A stretch of DNA of 51,912 bases from Sphingomonadales bacterium. Its GTDB lineage: Bacteria > Pseudomonadota > Alphaproteobacteria > Sphingomonadales > Sphingomonadaceae. Every line of letters starts with the position of its first letter. Within the stretch, counting starts at the first letter, position 1. The stretch is taken from NCBI GenBank assembly GCA_012032285.1, contig JAAURJ010000018.1, positions 1-51,912 of the forward strand. The letters are read 5' to 3'. Positions 1 to 9,914 of this stretch are shown here, piece after piece. Below the pieces are notes generated by a model. The model saw nothing but the letters and a program-made list of their open reading frames with translations. It did no database searches and was not told where the DNA came from. Position numbers and translations under genes: made by a program.

Positions 1-952
1 CCCGGCGCGCAGGGAGATACGACGCTCGGTCCGGCGGTAGCCCTGCGGCTGTTCGGCAAGCCATGGACGAGTCTCGACCCGAAGTCGGATCGCCTCGACC
101 ATTTGACGGCCCACGAAGTGGCGCACTTGTGGAACAGTTCGGGCACCTACCGCGCCGCCAAAGGTTCGCCGGCGTGGATGTGGGAAGGCGGGGCCGAAAT
201 CTTGGCGCTCGAAGCGCGCGTCGCGGTGATGAAGCGCTGACGCCGTCGGGCGGGCGCAGCACCTTGAAGCTGCGTTGAACGCATGCCTCTCGGCGCTCTT
301 CGACCAACCTATGACTGCCGCTCGATCGGGCGCCACCTATGCCTGCGGCGAGACGCTCTACTGGATCGCCGATTCGGCGGAGAAGAAGCGGTCACGCGGG
401 CGAGGCGACATCTTCGCGATTTGGCGCCGCATTTTCGATCGAGCCGACAGCAACGGCGGCCTCTACACACTCCCCGACTTTCTGACGTTCGCCGCGACAT
501 CGAATGACGCGGGCCGGGCGTTGTCGCTCTTTTTGTCCGATACGGGCGGCGAGCGCTGGCAGACGCTGCCCGACGTCCTGAAACCCCTTGGCATCGAGCT
601 CACAAGGGAACCAACGCCGCACGACGCCAACACGCTTCGCCACATCGCGATGTGGCACGTCTTGAACATGCTGTGCACCGGTACCCGAGGCATGCGGCGG
701 GAGACCGACTACCTCAGGCTCGACTCGGGCGATCGATGCGGCCCGCTCTCCGGCGATCCGGAAGTCGACAGCCTCAACGACCGCAACCTCTTCACGGACA
801 TGCCAGCCGCGTACGCCGCGGCGCAGGTCGCCTGCGCCACCGGCGGCGATATCGTCCTCACGCGCACGGGAAAACCTGGGGCCTGGCCTGTGCCCTGCAC
901 GAAGCCTCTGCCTGACGCACCGCCGCGCTTCCGTATTCTCCGCACGCCGTGA
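1..952 (+). CDS. Gluzincin-type zinc metallopeptidase, 5'-truncated and frameshifted
   Basis: Reading frame 1 from the window edge encodes a zinc-peptidase core: HEVAH at bases 112-126 (two His ligands and catalytic Glu), followed by MWEGGAE around bases 175-195, where the Glu would be the third ligand. This HExxH plus downstream WxGxAE arrangement is typical of M1/M61-like gluzincins. Frame 1 stops at TGA 238-240, but the downstream helical domain continues in frame 2 from about base 239 (DAVGRAQHLEAALNAC) to the stop at 950-952. One gene with a one-base gain or two-base loss near 238 explains this. Unlike the other breaks in the window, it is not at a homopolymer. The exact family and substrate cannot be told from the fragment. 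Confidence 0.55.
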
Positions 953-1340
953 CTGGTCGACTACCTCGCCGAGCCGTTGCCACCCGCCGTGCGCGTCCCT
1001 ATAAGCGCCGCAACATGACCGCGGCCCAAAACCCCGTTTACTGCGCTCTCGACACCACCGACGTCGGTAAGGCGCTGGCGTGGGCGAAGGCGGTCAAGCC
1101 GTTCGTCGGCGGCCTGAAGATCGGGCTCGAATTCTTCAACGCGAACGGGCCGCAAGGGGTGGCGAAGATCGTCGAACAGGGTCTACCCGTCTTCGCCGAT
1201 TTGAAGCTGCACGACATTCCCAATACTGTCGCCAAAGCGGTGCAAGCGCTGCGCCCGCTCAAACCTGCGATCCTGACCGTTCATGCAGCCGGTGGCAGGG
1301 CAATGATGGAGGATGCAAAGGCCGCTGCGCCTGCACAATA
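1..1340. other. GC-rich left segment, probably foreign to the rest of the window
   Basis: This segment is richer in G and C by eye than everything after about 1340 and lacks the A/T-rich codons (aaa, att, tat) common in the main body. It holds a peptidase fragment open at the window edge and a pyrF gene that stops in the middle of the enzyme. The base composition and gene logic both change at about 1335-1345, where pyrF runs abruptly into the 3' flank of a minus-strand gene. I infer a chimeric assembly join; a real recombination junction is the alternative. Confidence 0.6.
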
Positions 1341-1341
1341 A
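1015..1341 (+). CDS. pyrF: Orotidine 5'-phosphate decarboxylase, truncated N-terminal half
   Basis: The protein would decarboxylate OMP to UMP in pyrimidine synthesis. The start ATG at 1015 gives MTAAQNPVYCALD, the usual first strand with its conserved Asp. FADLKLHDIPNTVAKA carries the catalytic Asp-Lys-x-x-Asp signature. The reading frame reaches only about 108 residues, ending ...AAPAQ-stop, whereas PyrF is normally about 230 residues, so the phosphate-binding half of the barrel is missing. The loss coincides with the composition change at about 1340. I read this as a gene cut by a chimeric join and not as a functional short protein. Confidence 0.8.
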   Translation: MTAAQNPVYCALDTTDVGKALAWAKAVKPFVGGLKIGLEFFNANGPQGVAKIVEQGLPVFADLKLHDIPNTVAKAVQALRPLKPAILTVHAAGGRAMMEDAKAAAPAQ

Positions 1342-1368
1342 GGCAAGATGACCGGCGCGGCTGACCGG

Positions 1369-3051
1369 TTATATTGATTTCATCAAGGTCAGCGCATCCG
1401 CGCTTTTGCTTTCGGACAATATCGCGGTGAAGGCGATCCAAACCGCGCATTCATTTTTGGGTGTGCCCTTGCGGTCAAAAACGCTGCGCACATCTTCTTC
1501 GGACAATCGGGTCCGGCCAATAATCTGACCAAGGATTTCGCCAGATATGGCGAAGCTTTTGGGTTTTGTTAGGTTATTGAGCAAGGACTTTTTATAATAG
1601 GTTTTGATGATATGGGCCGATATCTTCTGATCACGCTTAACAATTTCATCGGGGAATGCAAAATCGCGTTCCTGACGGCTGACAAAATCTTGGCATTGCG
1701 CGACACCCAATTTCTGCTGACTTCGCGCTTTATCGCTCCATAATTTCCAATAATCTCGCAGGTCATCGTCGCTGACGGTGGGTAGTTTTTGATACACAAA
1801 GGCTTGAGCCACAGACCTTAGGTCAGCAGTAGCATATTGATCCTGTAGAGTTTTGGATCCTTTTGACGCCCGCAAATTTATTTCGGCCAATGTTACAAAA
1901 ACCGGTACCGACAATTTTGCTTCAGCATATCCCAACTCGCCGCCAAATGCGGTGTTAAACATGTTTTCTAGCAACTGTTGTTCAGCCGCATCCGGCAAAC
2001 TTAAGGGGTTGGGTCTATTGGGCGTCTTATCCCCGGCATCGCAAAAGCGTACCAGCGAGATTAGGATTAAAAATACCCACCAATAGCTCCACCAACTGCT
2101 ATTGCTTTCCTCTCCCCTTGTCGCCGCACCGGCGGTGCCGGGGGCGAAGTCGCCGATTTTCAGCGTCCTTTCCCATTCCGCCACCCGGTCATAGTCAAAC
2201 ACCGCCTTTAACGAAGGGTGATGTCGCCGCGCGGACAGCAGCAATTCGCGGACATCTTCGTGCAGCGCCTTGTCTTTGCGCTTGGTTTCAACCGGTGATG
2301 TCAGCGCATTAAAGGCCGCGTGCAGCCGGTGATCGGGGCGCGTCAGCATGGTCACCGCCTGATTGGAATCGCGCCGCTCCAAAATATCGGCCACTTGCGG
2401 CGGGAAATCATAATTGTCGGCATTGCTATCCCATCCGAAATAGGCGGGAATGCTGTCGAGCATCGGATCGGAACGGGGAATGGTGGCGGCGATTAAATGC
2501 GCCAGGCTGAATTCATAATCGCGGGCATCGTCAATCGTGGCCCGGTCAAGCCAAGCGACAAAATTTCGGGCGGCGCTCTGTATCTGATGATATTCTTCTT
2601 CGGACAGATTCTGCCCCTGTTTTTCGGGGTCGTATAAAATATTGGCGATGTCGTTATACAGCTCTTCGCCTGTCGGTTCCCGCCACGGATTGTCTGCTGC
2701 GGGGGGGGAGGAAGGGACGAAATCGGGCGCAATATCGGCATCAAAGCCGGGCGGCGCATCATCCTCTTCGGGCAGGGCAGAATGAATGATGACTTTTGGC
2801 TGCGCCCCTTCTCCTTCTTCCCCATCATCCCAGTCATCTAGCCCGAAATCCTCCTCCTCTTCATCGTCATAGGCGGCATAGCGCACATAATCCTGTGCGG
2901 CTTCATACGCATCGCGCAGCGCGATGAAGGCGGCGGGGTCGCCGTCGACATCAATAGTCTTCAGCTTCGCAGCATAAGCGCTGCGTACGGTTTTCAAATC
3001 CTTACAGGGTTCAATGCCCAATATCGCCCAAAATCCGGCTGCCACAGTCAA
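1369..3051 (-). CDS. Degenerate J-domain membrane protein, likely HscC partner
   Basis: A 560-residue protein. The N-terminus (FWAILGIEPCKDLKTVRSAY, continuing to about residue 55) has the helix pattern of a J domain, but the HPD tripeptide between helices II and III is absent (IDVDGDPAAF instead). A strongly acidic stretch follows (about 61-82, DDEEEEDFGLDDWDDGEEGE), then a helical region and one probable membrane segment at about 320-337 (WWSYWWVFLILISLVRFC). The TTG start at 3051 overlaps the stop of the Hsp70 gene (TTGA), so the two are translationally coupled. In E. coli, hscC also sits beside J-like genes (djlB/djlC), which supports a co-chaperone role. The overlap and neighbour are seen; the partnership is inferred. 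Confidence 0.65.
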   Translation of the reverse strand: MTVAAGFWAILGIEPCKDLKTVRSAYAAKLKTIDVDGDPAAFIALRDAYEAAQDYVRYAAYDDEEEEDFGLDDWDDGEEGEGAQPKVIIHSALPEEDDAPPGFDADIAPDFVPSSPPAADNPWREPTGEELYNDIANILYDPEKQGQNLSEEEYHQIQSAARNFVAWLDRATIDDARDYEFSLAHLIAATIPRSDPMLDSIPAYFGWDSNADNYDFPPQVADILERRDSNQAVTMLTRPDHRLHAAFNALTSPVETKRKDKALHEDVRELLLSARRHHPSLKAVFDYDRVAEWERTLKIGDFAPGTAGAATRGEESNSSWWSYWWVFLILISLVRFCDAGDKTPNRPNPLSLPDAAEQQLLENMFNTAFGGELGYAEAKLSVPVFVTLAEINLRASKGSKTLQDQYATADLRSVAQAFVYQKLPTVSDDDLRDYWKLWSDKARSQQKLGVAQCQDFVSRQERDFAFPDEIVKRDQKISAHIIKTYYKKSLLNNLTKPKSFAISGEILGQIIGRTRLSEEDVRSVFDRKGTPKNECAVWIAFTAILSESKSADALTLMKSI

Positions 3052-4744
3052 AGATACCTTTCGCCTTCAATCTGATCGAGCTGAGCGATGAAATTTTCGC
3101 GGAATTCATCAATTTCTCTTTGGTCTTGCCGGTTCAGCACCGCTTCAAAGGACAGCATGACCTGTCCAATAAACTGACGCTCATCCCCCAATAACGATTC
3201 ATAGCAGCGTTTGGCCCGTGCCATCACCGCGGCATTGACGCTGTCATCGCGCGGATGGACTTTCAACTTTGCGAGCATCACGCGGCGTTTTTCTAAATCA
3301 TCTTTTTCCAGGGAATCGCCGCCAAAATATGCTGCTCCTTCTTGCCCGATTGCTGGACATGGATATCGACCTCCAACAGGCCCGACACATCATAGCTGAA
3401 CCGGCATTCCATCTGCACCTCGCCAGCCGGTTTTGGCGGAACCGATATTTTTATTTCGCCCAGTTTGACGTTGGAGGATACATTGCGTGCCTCCCCCTGA
3501 TACACGCCGAAACGTATGTCTTTCTGGTTATGCGACATGGTCGAAAATATTTGCATCTTGCTGGTTGGAATGGTGCGGTTGCGTTCGATGATTGGCGCAA
3601 AAATGCCGCTATGGACATTGCCGAACTGATCATAATCGGCGACCTCAATGCCCAGGCTGAACGGGCAGACATCGGTCATGCGGATTTCTTTCAAATCGCT
3701 GTTCCTGCTGCGCAGCCCCGCCTGCACCGCCGCGCCCAGCGCCACGGCATGATCGGGGTGTAGGCTGTGATTGGGGAAACGCCCAAACAGCCGGGTCACC
3801 GCTTTGCGCACAATCGGCATTCTGGTGCTGCCGCCGACCATGACAACCTCGCTCAGTTCCTTTGCCCGGATCCCGCCATCGCGTAGCGCCCGCAGCACCG
3901 GTTCGCGTAGGCGGTTGATCAACCCTTCGGCCTGTTTTTCAAAATCATCGGCGAATAATTCGGTTTTATACTCTTCATCCTTCCAGACAAATTTATAATC
4001 GGCGCTGGCATGGTCGCTTAGCGCGCGGCGGGTGCGTTCAGCGGCCTCGCGCATGATGGCAAGACATTCGGGATTTTTGGCCAGATCCTTTACGCTATCA
4101 CCCAATTGTTCGGCCGCCAGCGTGATCACCGCTTCGTTAAAGTCCAGCCCGCCCAGCCGCGGGTCACCGGCCGAGGAGCGCACTTCGATAATGCCGTCGA
4201 AAATCTCGACAATCGAAACGTCAAATGTTCCCCCGCCCAGATCAAAGACCAGAAAAGGATGTTCTTTTTCCAGTTCATGGATACCAAAGCCCAGCGCCGC
4301 AGCGGTTGGTTCGTTGATCAACCGGTCAACCTTCAACCCCGCCATTTGCGCCGCTTTTTGTGTGGCGCGGCGTTGCTGTTCATTGAAATAAGCCGGCACG
4401 GTAATCACCGCGCTCTCTACTTCTTCTCCCAAAAAGACTTCGGCATCGGCCTTTATACTGGCCAGAATCAGGCTGGATAAATCTTCGGGCAAAAATTGCT
4501 GTTTGCCCAGCTTCACTTTCTCCTGTGTCCCGATCAGGCGTTTGAAACCGGTGGCGGTCCGGTCCGGGTCGGTGGCCTGCCGTTCACGAGCGGCCATGCC
4601 GGTTAGGACATCGCCCTTATCGCTGATGCTGACCGCGCTGGGGGTCAGGAAATCACCCAGGCTGTTGGGGATCAATTCCGCCTTGCCATCACGCCATACC
4701 GCCGCCGCGCTGTTCGTTGTGCCAAGGTCGATACCAATAATCAT
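3048..4744 (-). CDS. hscC: HscC-type Hsp70 chaperone, single-base frameshift near the C-terminus
   Basis: An ATP-dependent Hsp70. ATG 4744 (MIIGIDLGTTNS) follows a G-rich ribosome site; a TTG at 4756 is less likely. The ATPase motifs GIDLGTTNS, VITVPAYFNEQQRRAT, INEPTAAALGFG and FDLGGGTFDVS are all present. The frame stops at 3293 after ...IPWKKMI. Adding one base to the A5 run (T5 at 3303-3307 on the plus strand) continues the protein as KKDDLEKRRVMLAKLKVHP and on to the stop at 3048, giving about 565 residues. That is the normal length of HscC (about 556 in E. coli). The apparent separate 77-residue ORF at 3048-3281 is therefore the chaperone's C-terminus. Confidence 0.85.
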
Positions 4745-4850
4745 TAAAACCCCCAAAAGAATCAGATGTTTTTATTTAATCGTTCATCCGCCTTTGGACA
4801 GGTTTTTTTGGCACCGATTACTCGTTTGCACCTTGAAATAAGCAAAATGC

Positions 4851-4866
4851 TTGCCGTAATCGGCAA
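4851..4866. promoter_or_regulatory. Inverted repeat in the divergent hscC/lacI promoter region
   Basis: TTGCCG-taat-CGGCAA is a perfect 6-bp inverted repeat with a 4-bp spacer, 62 bases upstream of the LacI-family start codon and about 107 bases from the hscC start. Position and symmetry suit an operator, possibly for autoregulation by the adjacent LacI-family protein. No binding evidence exists in the sequence itself. Confidence 0.35.
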
Positions 4867-4928
4867 AATTGGCTTAGACCTGAAAAGCTATAGCCGACAT
4901 TGCAGCTTGGCAATATATAAAGGTAACC

Positions 4929-5978
4929 ATGCAGGAAAAACCGGCATCCCAGAAAAAACCGACAATCAACGATGTCGCGCGGCTAGCCAATGTGTCGAAA
5001 AAGACCGTAAGCCGGGTATTGAACAAATCGCCGCTGACGACAGAAGTGACACGGTCGCGGGTGGAAAAGGTGATCCGGGAATTAGGCTTTGTTCCCAATC
5101 CGCAGGCCCGTGCGCTGGCATTGCGGCGTAATTTTTTCATCGTGCTGTTCCACGACAATCCCAATGCACAAACCGTTTTGAATTTCCAGAAAGGCGTGCT
5201 CGACCGGATTAAGACATCCGATCTCGCGCTTGTGGTCCGGCCGGTTGACCGGCATTCACCCGAAATGCTGGATGATATTGCCCATTTTCTGGATCAACAG
5301 CGCCCGCTCGCCGCGCTTATCCTTCCGCCCATATCGGAAGATGACCGAATAGCGCAGCTGCTGCGGGCCAAAAATATCGCCTATGCCCGCATCGGATCGG
5401 CGCAGCTTGATGATGTTCAGCATAGCGTATTTTCCAATGACCGGGAGGCGGTAAAATCCGCGTGTCAGGAACTGATCGGTGCGGGCCATAAATCGATTGC
5501 GCTGATCAAGGGGCCGTCGGGTTTCCGCTCCGGCGCCGAACGCGAACAAGGTTTCAGGGAGGCGATGCGCGATGCGGGCCTTGCGGTAGAGGAGCGCTTT
5601 GTCGTAGAAGGCAATTACCGGCTGCAATCCGGCTATCTGGCGGCGCAGAAATTGCTGGATGACGATCACCCGCCTACCGCAATTTTTGCCTCCAATGATG
5701 AAATGGCGGCGGGGGCGCTGCACGCTGCTCGGGAACGCGGGATCAATGTTCCCGATGACCTGTCATTGGTTGGTTTTGACGATTCCCCAACCGCTTCGCA
5801 TCTTTGGCCACCGCTAAGCACAGTGCGCTGGCCAATCATGGAAATGGGCCGGGTCGCCGCGCAAAAAGTCGCTCTGCCCTATTTACCCGATGGTGATGAT
5901 GCGGATATGGATTATGCCCGGCTATCGTCCGAATTCATCGCCCGCAAATCGGTCGCCCCGCCAAAGCGGGATTGCTAG
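4929..5978 (+). CDS. LacI-family transcriptional regulator
   Basis: A 349-residue repressor. The N-terminus PTINDVARLANVSKKTVSRV is a LacI-type helix-turn-helix (about residues 11-31), followed by the hinge region (NPQARALALRR). The rest is a periplasmic-binding-protein-like sensor domain ending in the typical segment ASNDEMAAGALHAARERG ... DDLSLVGFDDSP. A possible ribosome site, AAGG, lies about 7 bases before ATG 4929. It is divergent from hscC and is followed, tail to tail, by an acyl-CoA synthetase gene, so no sugar-utilisation operon is attached. The ligand is not deducible. Confidence 0.88.
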   Translation: MQEKPASQKKPTINDVARLANVSKKTVSRVLNKSPLTTEVTRSRVEKVIRELGFVPNPQARALALRRNFFIVLFHDNPNAQTVLNFQKGVLDRIKTSDLALVVRPVDRHSPEMLDDIAHFLDQQRPLAALILPPISEDDRIAQLLRAKNIAYARIGSAQLDDVQHSVFSNDREAVKSACQELIGAGHKSIALIKGPSGFRSGAEREQGFREAMRDAGLAVEERFVVEGNYRLQSGYLAAQKLLDDDHPPTAIFASNDEMAAGALHAARERGINVPDDLSLVGFDDSPTASHLWPPLSTVRWPIMEMGRVAAQKVALPYLPDGDDADMDYARLSSEFIARKSVAPPKRDC

Positions 5979-6018
5979 AGCGGGATAGCTAGGCGAGGGG
6001 CAGCGAAGCGTTTTTCGC

Positions 6019-7833
6019 CTATCCTTTATACATCGCGTCAATCCGTTCCTGATAGCGATTTCGGATCATATGGCGGCGGATTTTCATGCTCGGCGTCATT
6101 TCTTCATTTTCGATCGTGAATGGTTCGTCGGCAAATTCAAACTGGCGTATTTTTTCGGTAACAGACAGGTCTTTATTTACCCGGTCAATCGCCTCTCGGA
6201 TCGCACTGCGGAAGGCGGGGTTGTCCTGTAACAGTTTGAAATCATATTTCATATCCTGCGCCCGCGCCCATTCCAGCGCCCATTCTGGGTCAGGAACGAT
6301 CAGGCCGACAATATAAGGCCGTTTATCACCCGACACCATCGCTTGCATAATCTCCGGCTGCAAAGTCAGCATCCCTTCGACCTTTTGCGGGGCAATATTA
6401 TCGCCCTTGTCATTGACGATCAGGTCTTTTTTGCGGTCGGTAATCTTGATCCGCCCGGCCTCGTCGATCAGGCCAATATCACCTGTGTGCAGCCAGCCAT
6501 CCTTAATCACGCGGTTTGTTTCGGCCTTGTTACGCCAATAGCCCTTCATCACCAGCGGCCCGCGCACCAAAATCTCGCCATCTTCGGCAATTTTGACCTC
6601 GGTATTTTTTAGCGGCGGGCCAACCGTGTCCATTTTAAGACCGGTTTTGGGGCGGTTGCAGCTAAGCACCGGTCCGCTTTCGGTCTGGCCATAGCCCTGG
6701 AGCAGGGTAATGCCCAAAGATTGGAAAAACAGCCCGATTTCGGGGTTGAGCGGCGCCCCGCCAGACACCAAAGCCTTTAACCGCCCGCCAAATTTCTGAC
6801 CGACTTTTTTCTTGAATGTTCTCGACAAAATGAACCGCATCGGCGCATCACGCAGGCGCTTGCGTCCGCCTTCGCCATAATCCCGCTCGCCAATGGACAG
6901 CGATTTGTCGAGGAAGAAATTGGGCACCTTGCCCTGCTTCTCAATCCCCTTGATTATCCTTTGCCGGATCACCTCAAACAAGCGGGGCACGACAACCATG
7001 ATTGTGGGCCGCGTCTCTTCGATATTGCTCATCAGTTTATCAAGCCCTTCGGCATAATAAATCTGCGCCCCCACCCCGATCGGCAAAAATTGGCCGCCCG
7101 AATGTTCATAGGCATGGGATAGCGGCAGGAAAGAGAGGAACACTTCATCCTTCAGCCCGAAATCCTCTCGCAATATTTCCGCTGCGCCGTCGGCATTGTG
7201 CAAAATTGCGCCATGCGGCTGCATCACGCCGCGTGGTGCGCCGCCGGTGCCGCTGGTGTAGATGATACAGGCGACATCATCGCGGCCAAAGCTTTGCGCC
7301 GCAGTTTGGGATGCGGCAAGATCGGCGTCGCTACCTTGTGCCATATCGGTCCAGTCACGATATTGCAGCTGCCCCTGCTGCTTCAAGGGCAAGGTTTCCA
7401 TGCCTATGACAAATTCCGCTTCATTGGACTTGATCACCGCAGGCATCAATGTCTTGGCAAGTTTTTCGGTCGAAACAATGACGGCGCGGGCGCCGCTATT
7501 GTCCAAAATATGCTGATGATCGCGTTCTGTATTGGTGGTGTAGGTTGGCACGGTGATGCACCCTGCGGCCATGATGCCAAGGTCGGCGATGCACCATTCG
7601 GGACGGTTTTCCGAAACCAGCATCACCCGGTCGCCAGGTTCCAGTCCCAGTTTTTTAAGGTTTTTGGCCAATCCTGCAACACGCCGCGCGGCTTCAAGCC
7701 AACTGATGCTGAGCCATTCACCGCCGATTTTCGCCCATAAAAACGGCTTGTCCCCCAATTGGGCCGCACGGGCGTAGAATAGGGAGACCAGATTGGGGAA
7801 GGAATCAAAATCATTAAACTGCTGGGAAGCCAC
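6019..7833 (-). CDS. Long-chain acyl-CoA synthetase (AMP-forming)
   Basis: Activates fatty acids to acyl-CoA through an acyl-AMP intermediate. The 604-residue ORF is complete. It has the ATP-binding P-loop IIYTSGTGGAPRGVM (about residues 190-204), the GYGQTESGPV motif, the GWLHTGDIG motif and the C-terminal KITDRKKDLIV hinge. It belongs to the larger FadD/ACSL-type group that ends in a basic tail (MKIRRHMIRNRYQERIDAMY), as opposed to the short-chain enzymes. It stands alone, facing the LacI-family gene; the 303-base upstream gap (7834-8136) contains a REP-like palindrome. Confidence 0.88.
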   Translation of the reverse strand: MASQQFNDFDSFPNLVSLFYARAAQLGDKPFLWAKIGGEWLSISWLEAARRVAGLAKNLKKLGLEPGDRVMLVSENRPEWCIADLGIMAAGCITVPTYTTNTERDHQHILDNSGARAVIVSTEKLAKTLMPAVIKSNEAEFVIGMETLPLKQQGQLQYRDWTDMAQGSDADLAASQTAAQSFGRDDVACIIYTSGTGGAPRGVMQPHGAILHNADGAAEILREDFGLKDEVFLSFLPLSHAYEHSGGQFLPIGVGAQIYYAEGLDKLMSNIEETRPTIMVVVPRLFEVIRQRIIKGIEKQGKVPNFFLDKSLSIGERDYGEGGRKRLRDAPMRFILSRTFKKKVGQKFGGRLKALVSGGAPLNPEIGLFFQSLGITLLQGYGQTESGPVLSCNRPKTGLKMDTVGPPLKNTEVKIAEDGEILVRGPLVMKGYWRNKAETNRVIKDGWLHTGDIGLIDEAGRIKITDRKKDLIVNDKGDNIAPQKVEGMLTLQPEIMQAMVSGDKRPYIVGLIVPDPEWALEWARAQDMKYDFKLLQDNPAFRSAIREAIDRVNKDLSVTEKIRQFEFADEPFTIENEEMTPSMKIRRHMIRNRYQERIDAMYKG

Positions 7834-8015
7834 CGCCTCTCTCCTCGCTTTATTTTGTGCCTTATCCTGGCTTTATATTTTTCTTTATGGCTAAGCTAGC
7901 GTCCAAAGGGCGGCTGCGCAATCGGCTACAGCATGGCAGCGCATATCATCCACAATATATTGAAAGTCATTCCTTTCTGTAGGGTTTTTGCCGCTTATGT
8001 TGTTTTGTGCAATCC

Positions 8016-8135
8016 GGCTTCGACAAGCTCAGCCTGAGCGCGGGGGGCACGGTTTGAGTGCGGCGGTGCTTTCAGCCTGAGCGCGAAAACTATGCTGCAA
8101 ATTTACACCGCGCTCTCCCTGAACTTGTCGAAGGG
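8016..8135. repeat. REP-like inverted repeat cluster
   Basis: GGCTTCGACAAGCTCAGCCT begins at 8016 and is matched in inverted orientation by CCCTGAACTTGTCGAAGGG ending at 8135. A further copy of the core CAGCCTGAGCGCG lies between them at about 8073-8085. The cluster fills the gap between the end of the gamma-glutamyltransferase gene and the acyl-CoA synthetase start; the rest of 7834-8015 shows no gene. The same core recurs at 43175-43336, so it is a dispersed extragenic palindrome family and not a one-off terminator. Confidence 0.8.
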
Positions 8136-8136
8136 T

Positions 8137-9860
8137 TTAGGGTGTGGACCGGACCTGTACCCCAACCGGTTCGGACCGCGCATTGCCCTCTCCGCGCGGA
8201 TCGGCCGCGCCGCGCCAGCCATCGTCTGTCCATTGCGCCCCGTTTACCTTTGACCCCAAATCCGTCACATCCACCTCTTGGCCATATTGGGTGAGAGTAT
8301 CGGCTATTGCGGCAAGCGGCGTGCCCTCTTCGACTTGCAGCTTGCCCCGGCCAAAATAAATATTGGGAAGGGCAATGGCCTGATCCAGCGGCAGACCGAA
8401 ATCCATCACCCCGATCAATGTTTTGGTGACGTGCATGATGATTCTTTTCCCGCCCGCCGATCCCAATGCCAGCACCTTACGGCCATTTTGGTCGAAAACC
8501 AAAGTCGGTGACATCGACGAAAGCGGTCTTTTGCCCGCCTCCACCCGGTTGGCAACCGGGGCGCCATTTTCTTCCGGCGCAAAGGTAAAATCGGTCAACT
8601 CATTGTTCAATATGAAGCCGCCTGCGATTAATTGGCTTCCGAAAATCCCTTCAACGGTCGATGTCATCGTGGCAATGCTGCCGTCTGGATCAACCGCAAC
8701 GAAATGCGTTGTCCCGCTAACTTCCCCCGATAGCGCGGCGGTGCGCGGGGCGGCTGCGGGGGGATGGCCTGCCTCATAATTGTTCCGCGCTTTTGCGGGG
8801 TTGATCAATTTGGCCCGGCTTTTCAGATAATCGGGATCAATCAGGCCCATTGTCGGCACATCGACAAAATCGGGATCGCCCAGATATTTTTCCCGGTCGG
8901 CATAGGCAAGCTGCATCGCTTGACCGAGCAGATACCAGCTTTTGGGATCATCCTTACCCATTTTGGCCATATCAAAGGAGCTAAGCGTACCCAATATTTG
9001 CAGCACGGTTGTCGCCCCCGAAGAAGGCGCCCCATGCCGCACACCACATAAACGCGGTAAGGGGCGCATAAGGCATTTTGTTCCTTCGCCTGATAGGCGG
9101 CAAGATCGGATAGCGTCATGTCCCCTGCATTCACCGGCGCTTTTTGAACCGCATCCACGATCTGGGCCGCTATTTCTCCGGTGTAGAAAATATCCGCCCC
9201 TTGAACCGCGATCATCCGCAATGTTTCGGCCAGCGCCGGATTTTTGATTATCGTTCCGGCAGGCGCGGGCTTTCCGTCCACCCAATATAATTTTTGCGCT
9301 TCGGGAAAATCACTCCATAGCCGCGATACCTGCTCCAGCCGCTTTGCCATGGTTTCATTTACCGCATAGCCATTTTCGGCGAGGCGTATGGCGGGGACAA
9401 ATAAATCACGCCAAGGCAGCTTGCCCCATTTGCGGTGCGCCATAGCCATCAGGCGAATATTACCCGGCACGCCAACCGAGCGTCCGCCCGGCATAGCCTT
9501 CAAAAAACCCAGCGGCTTTCCATTGGCATCAACAAAACGGTCGGGCATTGCGGCGGCGGGCGCGGTTTCACGGCCGTTAATGGTGGTCAGGCCATTGGTC
9601 GCGCCGTCGGCGTAGATCAGGAACCCGCCGCCTCCAATACCGCTCGACTGCGGCTCCACAACCGTCAGGGCAAGCATCATCGCCATCGCCGCATCGGAAG
9701 CTGAACCGCCTTTTTTGAGCATCTCCATCCCTGCCTCGGTTGCGCGGGGATCGGCGCTACTGGTGACGCCATAGGTCACCATCCGTTCCTGCTGCGCTAG
9801 GGAAGTTTGCGGTAACAAAGCGGCTGCAAATGCGAAAATTGACAGGATTATTTTCTTCAT
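8137..9860 (-). CDS. ggt: Gamma-glutamyltransferase, single-base frameshift
   Basis: A periplasmic glutathione hydrolase/transpeptidase (T03 Ntn-hydrolase). It starts with a signal peptide (MKKIILSIFAFAAALLPQ, then TSLAQQ). The N-terminal half has ASDAAMAMMLALTVVEPQSS and GGGGFLIYAD. The C-terminal half has the autoprocessing site SGTTHFVAVD with the nucleophile Thr, and the substrate motif PLSSMSPTLVF. The two halves are in different frames. The break is at C4 9030-9033 (G4 on the coding strand); adding one G restores CGMGAPSSGATTVL, the conserved glycine-rich motif. The gene is about 575 residues when corrected, which is normal for the family. Confidence 0.85.
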
Positions 9861-9914
9861 ACCCGCCTTTTATGGCTATAAAAGGCGGCAGGATAGCCCC
9901 AAATTATACGCGCA

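Noticed and set aside
3048-3281. A separate 77-residue gene between hscC and the J-like gene
   Set aside because: One added base in the preceding A5 run makes it the C-terminal helical part of HscC, giving the normal family length.
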